Positions 27,434-36,888 of a stretch of DNA of 64,000 nucleotides are shown piece by piece. The notes beneath the pieces are model-generated. The model made no database searches. It saw only the letters and a list, made by a program, of their open reading frames with translations, and was not told where the DNA came from. The DNA is from JAEUMD01 sp036768475. GTDB taxonomy: Bacteria > Pseudomonadota > Alphaproteobacteria > Rhizobiales > Hyphomicrobiaceae. The stretch spans positions 62,001 through 126,000 of the forward strand of contig DAIPMW010000009.1 in assembly GCA_036768475.1 (NCBI GenBank), given 5' to 3'. The position numbers and the translations under genes are program-made. Position 1 is the first letter of the stretch. Each line of letters begins with the position of its first letter.

Positions 27434-29683
27434 TCATTTCCACGGCTCGGGTTGCAACACCGGCGCCTCCAGCTTGAACCTCAATCCAGCATAAGCCGCA
27501 AGCCCGGCCGTCTCGTAGCCGAACACCTCCTGGTAGTTCTGATCCAGCAGGTTTTCCACCCGCCCGAATGCCTCCACGCCCGGTGTGATTTCATAAGATC
27601 CCGCGAGCCGCACGAGCCAGTAGTCGTCAAGCGCGACGCGACGCGAGAACGGAGGCCCGCTCAGAAACCCCAGATCTTCCATTTGACCGTTGTAGATCGC
27701 CGCCAGATTGAGCCGTGCGCGATGATCGGCAAAGCGCCAGTCGATGTCGAAGCGCCCCTGATGCTCGGGCCGGCGCAGTTCCCTTTGTCCCATATCGTCG
27801 AGCGCATCGAGCCATGTGTAGGCGGCGCCCAGCGTCACACCGGGAAGAACCTGGTAGCGGCCCGCCACCTCGATGCCCTGCCGTTTGCTCTCGCCGTCGA
27901 GATTGACCGAGCTGATGAGTGGGAACTGGGAGAAATCCTCCGTGATCTCGTTGGTGAGATCGGTCTTGAAGTAGGTCACATCGATGATGCCGCGCCCGCC
28001 CAGAAACGTCGTCTCCACACCGACGTCCCAGCCCTTCGAGCGCTCCGGCTGCAAATCCGGATTCGGCGTGTAACGGAAGAAGGTCCCGTAAAGCTCCGCG
28101 AAGCTCGGCAGCTTGGTGCCGGTGCCATAGCTGGCATGCAGCCGGAACGGCGTCGAAGGCACCTTGAGTGAACCATCGATGCGCCAGTCCGTCGTATCGT
28201 CGAAAACGTCGTTGTCGTCACGACGCAGCGTCGCACCCAGGCTCAGAAAGCCAAAGTACTCCCCGCGCACCTCTCCCACAAAACTCAGGCGGTCACGCTC
28301 GGCATGGAAGTTTCCCGCGGACGGCTGATCGAATGTTTCCTCGCGCCACTCGACAAGCCCGGTCACGAAATGACGAACCGGGCCGCCCTCCTTGGGGCCG
28401 ATCCGTACCGTCGTCTTGTAACCGTAGGTCGCGGTCTCGTCGATCAGCTGGCTCGCTGTAAAACTGACGTCGTCGAAATCCCGTTTCGCGCGCGTCGCAT
28501 ACACCACCTGCGTCCACGCGTCGTCGAACAGTGAGAGCTCGGCGTCGAGCCGTCCGCTCCACATGTCGTTTTGCGAGTGGAACGGCGCATCGATCGCGCG
28601 CTGATAGCCCGGCAAGTTGAAGCTGAAATCGTCATACTCGGTCTCGAGCCTGCTCGCCCGAAACACCCCGCTGAGCGTCAACCCATCGAACGGCCGCACA
28701 CCGCCTTTCATCGACAGTGTCTTCAGGTCGCTGCCATCACGCTCATTGCCCTCAGGCGCGATGTTGAAACCATCGGTATGACGCGAGGCCACCATGAACG
28801 AGCCCCAGGCCGTATCGGTTCCGCCCGACACGCCGGCCCGGCCGCCGCGCGTGTTGAACGAGCCCCCTTCGGCCTCGGCAACGATGCGCGCCGGTCCCTT
28901 GCCCGAATTGGTGACGATGCTGACGACGCCGCCGAGGGCACCCGACCCGTAAAGGCCGCTTTGCGGCCCGCGCAGAACCTCGATGCGCGCGATGTCGTCG
29001 GTCGCGAGGTTGGCGAAGTCATAAAAGCCGTCAATGCCGGAGTTGACCTCGACGCCATCGATCAACACCAGCGTATGATTGCTCTCCGCCCCCCTTATCC
29101 GCACAACGGCGACATTGCCGGCGCCACCCTGCTGGCTCACCGAGACTCCCGGCAGGCTGCGTAGAGCATCGACTGCGGTCCGCGCCTGCGTCGCCTTGAT
29201 CTCGTCGCTCGTAACAATGCTGACCGACGTCCCCAGCGTATCGGCGCGCACTCCCCGGTCGACACTGCCATTTGCCGGCGCTTCGCTGGCGCCTGCATCT
29301 GTCATCTGACCCGCAGCGGGGGACGCAGAAGGAGCCGGCGGCTGGCCAGCAACCGCCTCCACGTCCGACTTCGGTTTCTTTTTCGCGGTCTTGCTCTTCT
29401 TCGATATCTGCGCGCCGCTCGCCTCTTCTTCGAGCACCGGATTCACCGGCGACGGCGTGACCTGCGGCTTTGCCAGAGTGCCGCCCTCGACCACGACCGG
29501 CGGCAATTGCACCGCCTGCGCCACTACGGACTGCGCATGGACCGGCTGCACCGCGGCTGAAGCGAGATACGCGCTGCCTAATCCCGAAGCGAGCGCAAGC
29601 CGACGGATCGGCGCTCGGCAAGCGCGATTGCGCATTTCACAGCCAACGGCGACGACGCGCCGGGGCATCCTGGACCCTGTCAT
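27434..29683 (-). CDS. btuB: TonB-dependent receptor, probable BtuB
   Basis: A 749-residue outer-membrane receptor. After the signal region, residues about 55-150 are a Pro/Lys/Ala-rich insert (TPSPVNPVLEEEAS, SKKSKTAKKKPKSD) not typical of BtuB. The plug follows (GTSVSIVTSDEIKATQARTAVDALRSLPGVSV, NVAVVRIRGAESNHTLVLIDGVEVN), then the beta barrel ending FKLEAPVLQPEPWK. The last residue is not the usual aromatic barrel end, though W lies next to it. The cobalamin riboswitch lies upstream, and the binding protein starts 27 bp downstream. GGGGG upstream of ATG 29683 supports the start. Confidence 0.9.
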   Translation of the reverse strand: MTGSRMPRRVVAVGCEMRNRACRAPIRRLALASGLGSAYLASAAVQPVHAQSVVAQAVQLPPVVVEGGTLAKPQVTPSPVNPVLEEEASGAQISKKSKTAKKKPKSDVEAVAGQPPAPSASPAAGQMTDAGASEAPANGSVDRGVRADTLGTSVSIVTSDEIKATQARTAVDALRSLPGVSVSQQGGAGNVAVVRIRGAESNHTLVLIDGVEVNSGIDGFYDFANLATDDIARIEVLRGPQSGLYGSGALGGVVSIVTNSGKGPARIVAEAEGGSFNTRGGRAGVSGGTDTAWGSFMVASRHTDGFNIAPEGNERDGSDLKTLSMKGGVRPFDGLTLSGVFRASRLETEYDDFSFNLPGYQRAIDAPFHSQNDMWSGRLDAELSLFDDAWTQVVYATRAKRDFDDVSFTASQLIDETATYGYKTTVRIGPKEGGPVRHFVTGLVEWREETFDQPSAGNFHAERDRLSFVGEVRGEYFGFLSLGATLRRDDNDVFDDTTDWRIDGSLKVPSTPFRLHASYGTGTKLPSFAELYGTFFRYTPNPDLQPERSKGWDVGVETTFLGGRGIIDVTYFKTDLTNEITEDFSQFPLISSVNLDGESKRQGIEVAGRYQVLPGVTLGAAYTWLDALDDMGQRELRRPEHQGRFDIDWRFADHRARLNLAAIYNGQMEDLGFLSGPPFSRRVALDDYWLVRLAGSYEITPGVEAFGRVENLLDQNYQEVFGYETAGLAAYAGLRFKLEAPVLQPEPWK

Positions 29684-29917
29684 TTTAAACCCCCTGTGGT
29701 CACGACCATGAGGGTGGAGCTCGCATCGTCAGCGATACGAAAACTGCACTATCCGAGGTACGCCCGAGCGGGGCGGCATCCTCGAAACTGCATCAACCGG
29801 ATGGCAGGAATTGTCCCGACTGCGGTCGACCTGACGATGCTCCCCACCGGTTGCACATCGGTCGCCACTACGGGTGGTCCGCTTCACTGCGCGCCCCGCG
29901 CGGTGAATGGGCGACGT

Positions 29918-30155
29918 GTACCGGCAGGTCTCCTGGCTTGCGGCTCGAGCGCCCTGCTTCAACCTTCCCATCGTCCCGTGCGGGAATCGAAAGTGGCATA
30001 TGTGAAGCGAGCTTGCCGCCTACAGTTGCGGGGGCAGCCCCGGTTCCGAACCATCTGAAATCATGAAAATATCATGATCGGACAGCTCTTCCCGGGTTCC
30101 CTTTTCATCCATCCGGAGCGTGGCTCCGGATGGAAACCGGCACGCGCAGACTTCA
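29918..30155 (-). promoter_or_regulatory. Cobalamin (AdoCbl) riboswitch
   Basis: On the minus strand: GTGCCGGTTTCC, a stem CATCCGGAGCCACGCTCCGGATG, AAAAGGGAACCCGGG, then GGGGCTGCCCCCGCAACTGTAGGCGG cut here as CGGGGCTGCCCCCGCAACTG, a GCCACT segment, and the B12 box AAGCCAGGAGACCTGCC at 29923-29939. All core blocks of the family are in order. It precedes btuB by about 235 nt and should turn the operon down when B12 is plentiful. Confidence 0.96.
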
Positions 30156-30298
30156 ACTGAGCTGCTCACGAGAGTCAACTGCGCCATTTGGCCTGACCGG
30201 AACCTGCAGCAGTTTGGCCACACCCGCTGCAATTTCGAGAAGCCTATACGGCGCACAAGAAAATTGCCTCATGCGGTATCCATCCGCTGTCGATGAGC

Positions 30299-30841
30299 TC
30301 AATCCGTCGCTTCCAGCAAAATCTTTTCCAGCAGCGCGTTGATTTCATTGAGCGCCATCTTCGACGCCTCGCCGCCCCGCTCCGGCAGCCGCTTGTAGCC
30401 GACAGTGACTTTGCCTTTGCTGCCGACGCTTTCGTAGACGAACATCACGTAGGGGCACAGCCCCATATTGAGCGGCTCAGCATCCATCATCCTCCGCGAA
30501 AGCTGCGATGAGCAGAAGGTGAAGTATTCCGCATCCGTGTAAAGTTCATCCGTTGCGCCGACATCCTTTGCCGTACGCTTCAGCATGTCGCTGATCTTGC
30601 CGTTGAAGTCGATCGTCAGACCTTGATTGATGATCGCATTTTGCAGATCGACGCGGGCGTCCGCAAAGGCTCTTTCCACCGTGCGGATAGCGAGCGGATC
30701 GGCGGCATCGCCAGCCGACGCGCACCCCGCAGCGCCGATGGCGAACCCGACCATCCAAGAGGTCAACGCCAACGCACGCGCAACCCCGACAGGACGCGAC
30801 ATAGGCGAATGCCTGCACCCGGCGACCAAAGACAACAGCAT
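30299..30841 (-). CDS. DUF302-like lipoprotein
   Basis: A 180-residue exported protein. The signal ends in a lipobox (IGAAGC, Cys about residue 40). The mature part fits DUF302: VERAFADARVDLQNAIINQGLTIDFNGKISDML, FTFCSSQLSRRMMDAEPLNMGLCPYVMFVYE and KGKVTVGYKRLPE. ATG 30841 has GGAGGAG upstream on the minus strand; MSRPVG at 30801 is a shorter alternative giving a more normal signal length. Function unknown. It lies before the B12 riboswitch and is not part of that operon by position. Confidence 0.8.
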   Translation of the reverse strand: MLLSLVAGCRHSPMSRPVGVARALALTSWMVGFAIGAAGCASAGDAADPLAIRTVERAFADARVDLQNAIINQGLTIDFNGKISDMLKRTAKDVGATDELYTDAEYFTFCSSQLSRRMMDAEPLNMGLCPYVMFVYESVGSKGKVTVGYKRLPERGGEASKMALNEINALLEKILLEATD

Positions 30842-30988
30842 GCCAAACTCCTCCCGAAAAAAGGTGCATCGATCATCAAAGCGGCAGGCAGGTTCTCGCG
30901 AGCTCATTATGAATTCATCGCGGAGATGCACATGGTGCGACGCCGGCAACGCACGTGACGCATGCAATCCACACACGAACGCGCTGCA

Positions 30989-31213
30989 TCAAAAACAGAA
31001 CAGCAATCCTGATAAGGCGGCAAGGTCGAGAAACAGTGCGTCACCTCGCACCGCAGTCAGGTAAAGGCTCGCCCCGATGATTGCGCCAGTCAGCACCAAT
31101 ATAGCTGCGCCAAATCCTGCCGGCGCATGGATGACGGCATCTTTAGCGTTGGGCTCTTTGATTCCACTTCTCAACGTAGCAGCCCTCGCATCGAGGCTTG
31201 GCAAGCAGGACAT
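30989..31213 (-). CDS. Possible small membrane protein
   Basis: A 74-residue frame with a convincing C-terminal half: two hydrophobic segments (GFGAAILVLTGAIIGASLYLTAV and ALFLDLAALSGLLFCF). The N-terminal half (MSCLPSLDARAATLRSG) is less protein-like, and no ribosome site precedes the ATG. It could be real or a remnant. Downstream on the same strand is the DUF302 lipoprotein. Confidence 0.35.
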   Translation of the reverse strand: MSCLPSLDARAATLRSGIKEPNAKDAVIHAPAGFGAAILVLTGAIIGASLYLTAVRGDALFLDLAALSGLLFCF

Positions 31214-31318
31214 GGCGCTGCGCCATTAACCATATGTCGCGCCATTCACACCCTTCAGTCCAGCATACACCGCCCGCGCGCCCGGCAAAACCATGGCCGC
31301 GCAAGGCCCTGTGCCTCA

Positions 31319-32590
31319 TCACGCTACGGGCTTGGCAGCGAGCCTGGCGGACGTCCGTGCAGCGCGTTCCCGTATTGGCCAACTCAGCGCCGCCGCCAGC
31401 AGGCCCAAACCCACCGAAATCCACCACATCGCATCATAGCTGTGCAGCAGATCGAAGAGATAGCCGCCGAGCCATGCGCCGAGGAACGCGCCCAGTTGAT
31501 GCGAAAGGAACACGAACCCGTAGAGCATCGTCATCCATCTGGCGCCGAAGAACGTCGCCACGAGTCCGCTCGTCAACGGCACCGTCGACAGCCACAGCAC
31601 GCCAAGGATACCGCTGAGGACAATTACGCTGCCCGGGGTCACCGGCAGCCAGAGAAAGGCGAGAAATACACCCGCCCGGGCCAGATATATGAGTGCCAGT
31701 CCGTAACGGTTTGGCAGCCGTCGCCCCCATTCACCGGCGATATAGGTGCCGAACAGATTGCCGAGCCCGACCATCGTCAGCGCGGCCACCGCCACGCCCG
31801 GATCAAAGCCCCTGTCGGCGACATAGGCCGGCAGATGCGTGCCATAGAATACAATATGAAAACCGCAGACGAAGAAGCTCGCATTGAGGAGCCAGAAGCT
31901 CGGGTAGGCAAAGGCCTCGCGCAATGCCGAAAAGAGCCCCTGCGAAGGTTCTCCTTGCACCTCCGGCGGCCGCCCGCGAATGAGCGCCGCCAGCACAAGC
32001 ATCAATGCTGCCGTGGCGGCAAGCACGATGATGCTCGATTGCCAGCCAAGCAGGGCCATAAGCAAATGAGTGTAGGGCATGGCGACGAGGATGCCGACGC
32101 CCGCCCCCATGCCGATCAATGCGATCGCCCGCGTTCGTAACTCAGGCGCCACGACACGGGCCACGGCACCCACCATGGCGTTGACACCACAACCCGCCAC
32201 GCCGAGGCCGAACAGAATTCCTGACACGATGAGATGCAGTTCGGTTTGCGCCGCATAGAGCATCAGCAAGCCGGCCGTTGTCGTCACCGCCCCGAACACG
32301 GCGACGCGCCCACTCCCCAAGCTGTCGGAGACCGCACCCGTGATCGGTGCCGCCACGCCCCATACGATGTTTGCGATCGCTATTGCCAACGCGAAGACCT
32401 CGCGCCCAAACCCCAGCGTTTCACTCACCGGCTTGAGATAGAGGCCCATGACCTGCCGCAATCCCATACCGATCGCGGCAATCACCGCCGCGGCAAGGAT
32501 GACTATCCAGGCTGGATGGAGTGGCTGATAGGCCTGGGAATCAGGATCAGGGCCGCCGCCAGGACTTCGAGGGATCTGTACTGTCGTCAC
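31319..32590 (-). CDS. Major facilitator superfamily transporter
   Basis: A 423-residue MFS permease with about twelve membrane helices. Landmarks are VWGVAAPITGAVSDSLGSGRVAVFGA in the loop 2-3 region, GVAGCGVNAMVGAVARVVAPELRTRAIALIGMGAGVGILV, and a second-half equivalent LGNLFGTYIAGEWGRRLPNRYGL. It resembles the oxalate/formate and monocarboxylate antiporter-like branch, but substrate cannot be assigned. A cytoplasmic N-terminus of ~25 residues is Pro/Gly-rich. A type-A repeat separates its upstream side from the phosphoesterase gene. Confidence 0.9.
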   Translation of the reverse strand: MTTVQIPRSPGGGPDPDSQAYQPLHPAWIVILAAAVIAAIGMGLRQVMGLYLKPVSETLGFGREVFALAIAIANIVWGVAAPITGAVSDSLGSGRVAVFGAVTTTAGLLMLYAAQTELHLIVSGILFGLGVAGCGVNAMVGAVARVVAPELRTRAIALIGMGAGVGILVAMPYTHLLMALLGWQSSIIVLAATAALMLVLAALIRGRPPEVQGEPSQGLFSALREAFAYPSFWLLNASFFVCGFHIVFYGTHLPAYVADRGFDPGVAVAALTMVGLGNLFGTYIAGEWGRRLPNRYGLALIYLARAGVFLAFLWLPVTPGSVIVLSGILGVLWLSTVPLTSGLVATFFGARWMTMLYGFVFLSHQLGAFLGAWLGGYLFDLLHSYDAMWWISVGLGLLAAALSWPIRERAARTSARLAAKPVA

Positions 32591-32636
32591 TTGTAAGCTC
32601 AGTTTTTTCCGTTGCGTGCTCGTGCTGGGTATACCC

Positions 32637-32762
32637 TAGAGCAGGTGTTCGACCCGTCCAGTCCATGTTCAGCTGAAGTGTGCAGCGGTTCGGCGTGAAA
32701 AACATGCTCAAACAAGGTGCTGGATCGCGTTCATGCTTCCGTCAAACATGAACGCGATCTAA
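32637..32762 (+). repeat. Two-hairpin repeat, type A
   Basis: TAGAGCAGGTGTTCGACC as outer left end, then CATGTTCAGCTGAAGTGTGC to AAAAACATGC, linker TCAAACAAGGTGCTGGA, hairpin 2 TCGCGTTCATG-CTTCCGTCAAA-CATGAACGCGA and TCTAA. It ends 7 bp before the stop of the phosphoesterase gene. Confidence 0.92.
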
Positions 32763-32768
32763 GCGAAT

Positions 32769-33707
32769 TTAAGCCATCTCGTGCGCCAGCAGGCGGCGGT
32801 CGAGTTCTATCACGCCGCCTGTCGGCGAGATCAGACCGCGCCCCGTGACTTCGATGGCCCACGCCTCGTCCACACGGCGCACGCGCACCAGATTGTAACG
32901 CGCCATCGGCTCATCCTTGTGCCGCCGTCCGGACGACCCCGATGCGATGCCCACGACGGGGATCTTGCCGTTTGGTCCGTCACCCCAGCTCAGCATGTCA
33001 CGATGATTGTGCCCGTGCAGGATGAGTTCAGCGCCCACACGGGACAACACACCGGCCAGCTTGTCGGCATCCCTGAGCCCGCGCGATTTCGGCGCAAGAC
33101 CCGGCAGCGGCGGATGGTGAATGAGAACGATGCGCGCCAACCCGGTTCCAGCAAGCGTCCCCAGCACTGTTTCGAGCGCCTTGAGCTGCTCTCGCCCGAC
33201 ACGGCCTGCAGCCACGAACGGCCGTGTCTCGACCGCCGAGTTGACGCCGATGAGCACGGCCGCGCCGACGCGGCGCACGAACGGAAAACCTCGTGGTGTC
33301 ACCCCGGTGCCCGGCACCTCGCTGCCGAACGGATCGGAATTCATGTAGTCCTGCCAGAGCGCAACGCCCGGATGGCTACCTATGCGCGTGTAGATGTCGT
33401 GATTGCCCGGCACGACGGTAACCGATTCCGGCGCCCCCACCCCCCTCAACCAGTTCAGCGCCGCCGCATACTCGTTGGGCAGCCCGATATTGCACAGATC
33501 TCCCGTGACGGCGACATGGTGGGGCCGCGACGCCAGCATGTCGGCAACGAGCAGATCGGCCACGTCCGCGCGATGCACGTGCTTGCGCCCGCGGTGCCAA
33601 TTCATCAGGCCAAGAGTCCGCTTGATGTTCAGAAGGCGCGGTGAGAACCCTGCCAGCGGCGTGATGTGCACATCCGAGATATGCGCAATGATGGTCGAAT
33701 CCGGCAT
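32769..33707 (-). CDS. Metallophosphoesterase
   Basis: A 312-residue calcineurin-like phosphoesterase. The metal motifs are all present: HISDVHITPL (residues 9-18), VTGDLCN, GNHDIYT, HHPPLPG and GHNHRD. It belongs to the CpdA-like group by size and motif order, so a cyclic nucleotide or phospholipid substrate is possible but not shown. No signal peptide. It is divergent from the Nudix gene at 33832, with about 125 bp between them. Confidence 0.92.
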   Translation of the reverse strand: MPDSTIIAHISDVHITPLAGFSPRLLNIKRTLGLMNWHRGRKHVHRADVADLLVADMLASRPHHVAVTGDLCNIGLPNEYAAALNWLRGVGAPESVTVVPGNHDIYTRIGSHPGVALWQDYMNSDPFGSEVPGTGVTPRGFPFVRRVGAAVLIGVNSAVETRPFVAAGRVGREQLKALETVLGTLAGTGLARIVLIHHPPLPGLAPKSRGLRDADKLAGVLSRVGAELILHGHNHRDMLSWGDGPNGKIPVVGIASGSSGRRHKDEPMARYNLVRVRRVDEAWAIEVTGRGLISPTGGVIELDRRLLAHEMA

Positions 33708-33831
33708 GAGCTCCCCTTGGGTCAGCCCTTATTAGCGGCATTGACGGTTCGCATCCAGACCGGCCGCAGCCTAGCCTTGCCAAGACCTGATCCCTGCCCC
33801 AAACAGGTTGCATCGCTCCCAGGAGGTCGAC

Positions 33832-34293
33832 GTGCCGCTCTCCCGTATCGTCACTCGCAGCCTGCAGCACTACTGGCGCATTTCGCGCGGCCTTACGCTG
33901 TGCACACGCGGCGCGGTGATCGACGCGCAAGGCTGTTTTCTGCTGATTCGTCATGACGGTTACGACAGCTGGCATTTTCCAGGTGGCCGGGTCGATGGCT
34001 GCGAGACGGTTGAAGCTGCGCTGAGCCGCAAGCTTGCCGAGGGGCCCGGCATCCGGATCGATGAGACGCCCGAGCTGTTCGGCATCTACGCCGATCTGAA
34101 GAACTCCGAAAGCCGCCATATCGCCGTGTTTGTCATCCGCCGCTGGCATCGGCAGGCCCCGTTCGCAGCCAACGTGGGAATTGCCGAGCAGTCGTATTTC
34201 GCACCCGAAGCGCTGCCCGCCTCCACCCATCGGTCCACGCGCCAGCGCATTTCCGAGATTTTGGGGCTCGCACCAAAGTCACTCGAGTGGTAG
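33832..34293 (+). CDS. Nudix-fold protein with altered catalytic box
   Basis: A 153-residue protein with a Nudix fold. The Nudix box reads GGRVDGCETVEAALSRKLAEGPGI. Compared with GX5EX7REUXEEXGU, the first E is present but RE is RK and the EE pair is EG, so two metal-binding glutamates are lost. The region before (GAVIDAQGCFLLIRHDGYDSWHFPGG) and after is otherwise typical. It may be a catalytically weak or non-hydrolytic Nudix protein. GTG 33832 has AGGAGG at 33821; the frame is open back to 33808. Confidence 0.85.
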   Translation: MPLSRIVTRSLQHYWRISRGLTLCTRGAVIDAQGCFLLIRHDGYDSWHFPGGRVDGCETVEAALSRKLAEGPGIRIDETPELFGIYADLKNSESRHIAVFVIRRWHRQAPFAANVGIAEQSYFAPEALPASTHRSTRQRISEILGLAPKSLEW

Positions 34294-34484
34294 CCGAGGC
34301 TGGAAGATCTCACGCTGGCTCTCTCCCCGCGACGCTTCGCCTGCATCCACTGGACCCATCCTGACACGCGTGCTATGCGCCAGCCGCCTCAATGGCATGG
34401 CGTTGACGTCGTGCCTGAGTGACACGTCCCGCAATCGCATTAGACAGCATCGCTTCCGCTGCTGTTATCGAAAGCCGCCGGCCC

Positions 34485-34982
34485 ATGTCCTCCGAACTCG
34501 AGATCAGGCCCGTCTGTGAGAAGGATCTTGCGGCAATCTCCGCCCTGCACGCCCGCGCATTCGGCCCGGGGCGCTACGCCCGCACGGCATACAGGGTGCG
34601 CGAGGGCACGCCCCTCATCACACCACATTGCCGTGCCGCATATCTCGATGGAACGCTGGTTGCCGTCCTCCGCTACACCCCGATTTCGATCGGCGGCGTC
34701 GGCGGCGCTCTGATGCTTGGCCCAGTCGCCGTCGAACCTGTCAACAAAGGAAAAGGATTCGGCAAATCGTTGATCGCCAAGTCGATCGAGGAAGCCGCCG
34801 GCGATGGCTTCCGCCTCGTGCTTCTGGTCGGTGATCTGCCCTATTACGCGCGCTTCGGCTTTGTCCGCGTTCCTGCTGGCCAGATCGCTTTGCCGGGCCC
34901 CGTCAATCCCGAGCGTCTTCTCGCCCGCGAATTGGTCGAAGGCGCGCTGGCCGAATTCCGCGGCCTCGTTGCCCCGGCGTGA
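34485..34982 (+). CDS. GNAT family N-acetyltransferase
   Basis: A 165-residue acetyltransferase of the YhbS-like group. The acetyl-CoA motif A is LMLGPVAVEPVNKGKGFGKSLIAKSIEEA, with VLLVGDLPYYARFGFVRV following as in family members. The substrate is unknown. ATG 34485 is used because MSSELEIRPVCEKDLAAI is the normal GNAT start; the frame extends to 34419. It is 190 bp after the Nudix gene and convergent with trkH. Confidence 0.88.
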   Translation: MSSELEIRPVCEKDLAAISALHARAFGPGRYARTAYRVREGTPLITPHCRAAYLDGTLVAVLRYTPISIGGVGGALMLGPVAVEPVNKGKGFGKSLIAKSIEEAAGDGFRLVLLVGDLPYYARFGFVRVPAGQIALPGPVNPERLLARELVEGALAEFRGLVAPA

Positions 34983-35012
34983 GGTGCTGCGACCTGACTG
35001 CGTGCGATGGTC

Positions 35013-36458
35013 TCAGGTTCGCCAGAACTCGGGCCGGAATAGCACCAGCACCGTGAACAGCTCGAGCCGTCCCAGCAGCATGGCGAATGCCAGTACCCAC
35101 TTGGCTGCCGCGGGCAGTGACGCGAAATTCCCCGAAGGACCGACGATGTCTCCCAGTCCCGGCCCGACGTTTCCCATCGCCTGTGCGGCCGAAGACAGAG
35201 CCGTCGTCAGATCGAGACCCATTCCGGTAAGCAGCACCGTGAAAATGCCGACCGTTGCCATGTAGATCGCGAGGAACGCCACCACCGAGAAGGGCACGTC
35301 CTGCGAAAGCCGCTTACCGTTGTAGGACAACGTCACGATACGATTGGGGGAAATGAGGTGGATGAAATGCCGCCGCGTCAGCAGGCCCGCCAATTGCAAC
35401 CGATAAATCTTGATCGCGCCAGCCGTGGAGCCGGAACAGCCGCCGACGAATGTGATCAGCAAGAACACGCCAAAAGCGAAAGTGCCCCACGTCGTATAGT
35501 CGGTGCTGGCAAACCCCGTCGTCGTAACGATCGAGGTGATGTTGAATGCCGCCAGCCGCACCGCTGTCGGAAAATCGACGTCGTGAGAGGCTGAGTGCCA
35601 CAGCGCGAGCACGAGCGTCAAAACGGCAATGAATGACAAGAATCCGCGCACCTGCTCGTCGCGCCAGATCACGTGCGTGTCACCGCGCAGCGTCTGGATC
35701 ATGACGACGAAAGGCATTGCGCCCGCGATCATAAAAAACGTCGCCACCCACTCGATCGACGGCGAATTGAAAAACCCGAATGACGCGTCGTGTGTCGAAA
35801 ACCCGCCGGTGGCTATTGTCGCCATGGAATGGCAGATGGCATCGAAGATCGTCATACCGAGCAGGCCGTAGATGACAGCGCACGCGAAGATCAAACCGAA
35901 ATAGACGCCGGCCGTCGCCGACACGAGCTCCAGTGCCCGCGGCACGATCTTCTCCGACTTGTCGGAACTCTCTGTGTGGAACAGCTGCATACCGCCAACC
36001 CGCAGGTACGGCAGCACCAGAAGCGCCATGACGACGATGCCGATGCCGCCGATGCCGTTGAGCAAGGCCCGCCAGAGCAGCACGCCGCGCGGCAGCACGT
36101 CGAGCTTCGTCAGCACCGTCGAGCCGGTCGTCGTCAGACCCGACATCGCTTCGAAGAATGCATCCGTATAGCTCAGTCCCACGCCGATGAACGGCATGGC
36201 CGCGAACGCGCACAGCACCACCCAGCTCAGCGTCGTGAGCAAGAATGCATCCTTGACGCCGAGCTGCACCGGGCCTTCGGTGTAGGTCATCAGCACCAAT
36301 AGACCGCCGACGAAAAACGTGAAAACGCCGGCGCCAAAGAACGCCCGCCAGTCCGCATTGTTGTCGGCAAGATCGATCAGCGCGGGCACCAGCATCGCGG
36401 CTGACAGGATGGCGAGCATGAGCCCGATGGCGAACAGGATGGGGCGAATATGGATCAT
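35013..36458 (-). CDS. trkH: TrkH family potassium uptake protein
   Basis: A 481-residue K+ transporter membrane subunit. The four pore-loop repeats are present in the usual places (AMSGLTTTGSTVL, SMATIATGGFSTHDAS, VTTTGFASTDYTTWG, AAQAMGNVGPGLG), each with a filter glycine. The chain begins with MIHIRPILFAIGLMLAILSAAMLVPALIDL. ATG 36458 matches family starts; a longer frame to 36557 lacks signal. A TrkA-type regulatory subunit gene is not in the window. Confidence 0.95.
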   Translation of the reverse strand: MIHIRPILFAIGLMLAILSAAMLVPALIDLADNNADWRAFFGAGVFTFFVGGLLVLMTYTEGPVQLGVKDAFLLTTLSWVVLCAFAAMPFIGVGLSYTDAFFEAMSGLTTTGSTVLTKLDVLPRGVLLWRALLNGIGGIGIVVMALLVLPYLRVGGMQLFHTESSDKSEKIVPRALELVSATAGVYFGLIFACAVIYGLLGMTIFDAICHSMATIATGGFSTHDASFGFFNSPSIEWVATFFMIAGAMPFVVMIQTLRGDTHVIWRDEQVRGFLSFIAVLTLVLALWHSASHDVDFPTAVRLAAFNITSIVTTTGFASTDYTTWGTFAFGVFLLITFVGGCSGSTAGAIKIYRLQLAGLLTRRHFIHLISPNRIVTLSYNGKRLSQDVPFSVVAFLAIYMATVGIFTVLLTGMGLDLTTALSSAAQAMGNVGPGLGDIVGPSGNFASLPAAAKWVLAFAMLLGRLELFTVLVLFRPEFWRT

Positions 36459-36558
36459 TTTCGGATAAGGCCGATTCGACTCGCGTAAGCCGGTCACGAA
36501 GCAGCTCTCCGCGAGGAGGATGCCGCGCAATCTCACACTTGGCCGGCGCCGAGACACC

Positions 36559-36888
36559 AGCCCCCTTGAGCGGCGCGCCGTTTAACGCCGAACACGGCGG
36601 CGCGAAAGCAAATTCTACAGGACACAGGTTTTGCAAAACTCGTCACGCTGCCCCGTCGAGGGGCCAACGCATATCATAAAAGTTTGATGAAAAATCCCTT
36701 TCAGCGCATTCCACAGACCTGGACGGGGCCACCGGAACGTCTCCGGCCATGCATTTTTCGGCCCTCAAAAGGCCGAAGATATTCCCGAAACGCATAACAA
36801 GCCAAGTGCGACGCTTTCAGACCATAGCGCATCGCCACAATGAGGCGTAGGAGATTGCCCCGTTGCAACGCTGAATGAGGCGCTATCA
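36559..36888. other. Gap with no gene recognised
   Basis: Upstream of trkH, AT-rich around 36660-36700, probably promoter sequence for trkH. No coding signal seen. Confidence 0.45.
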
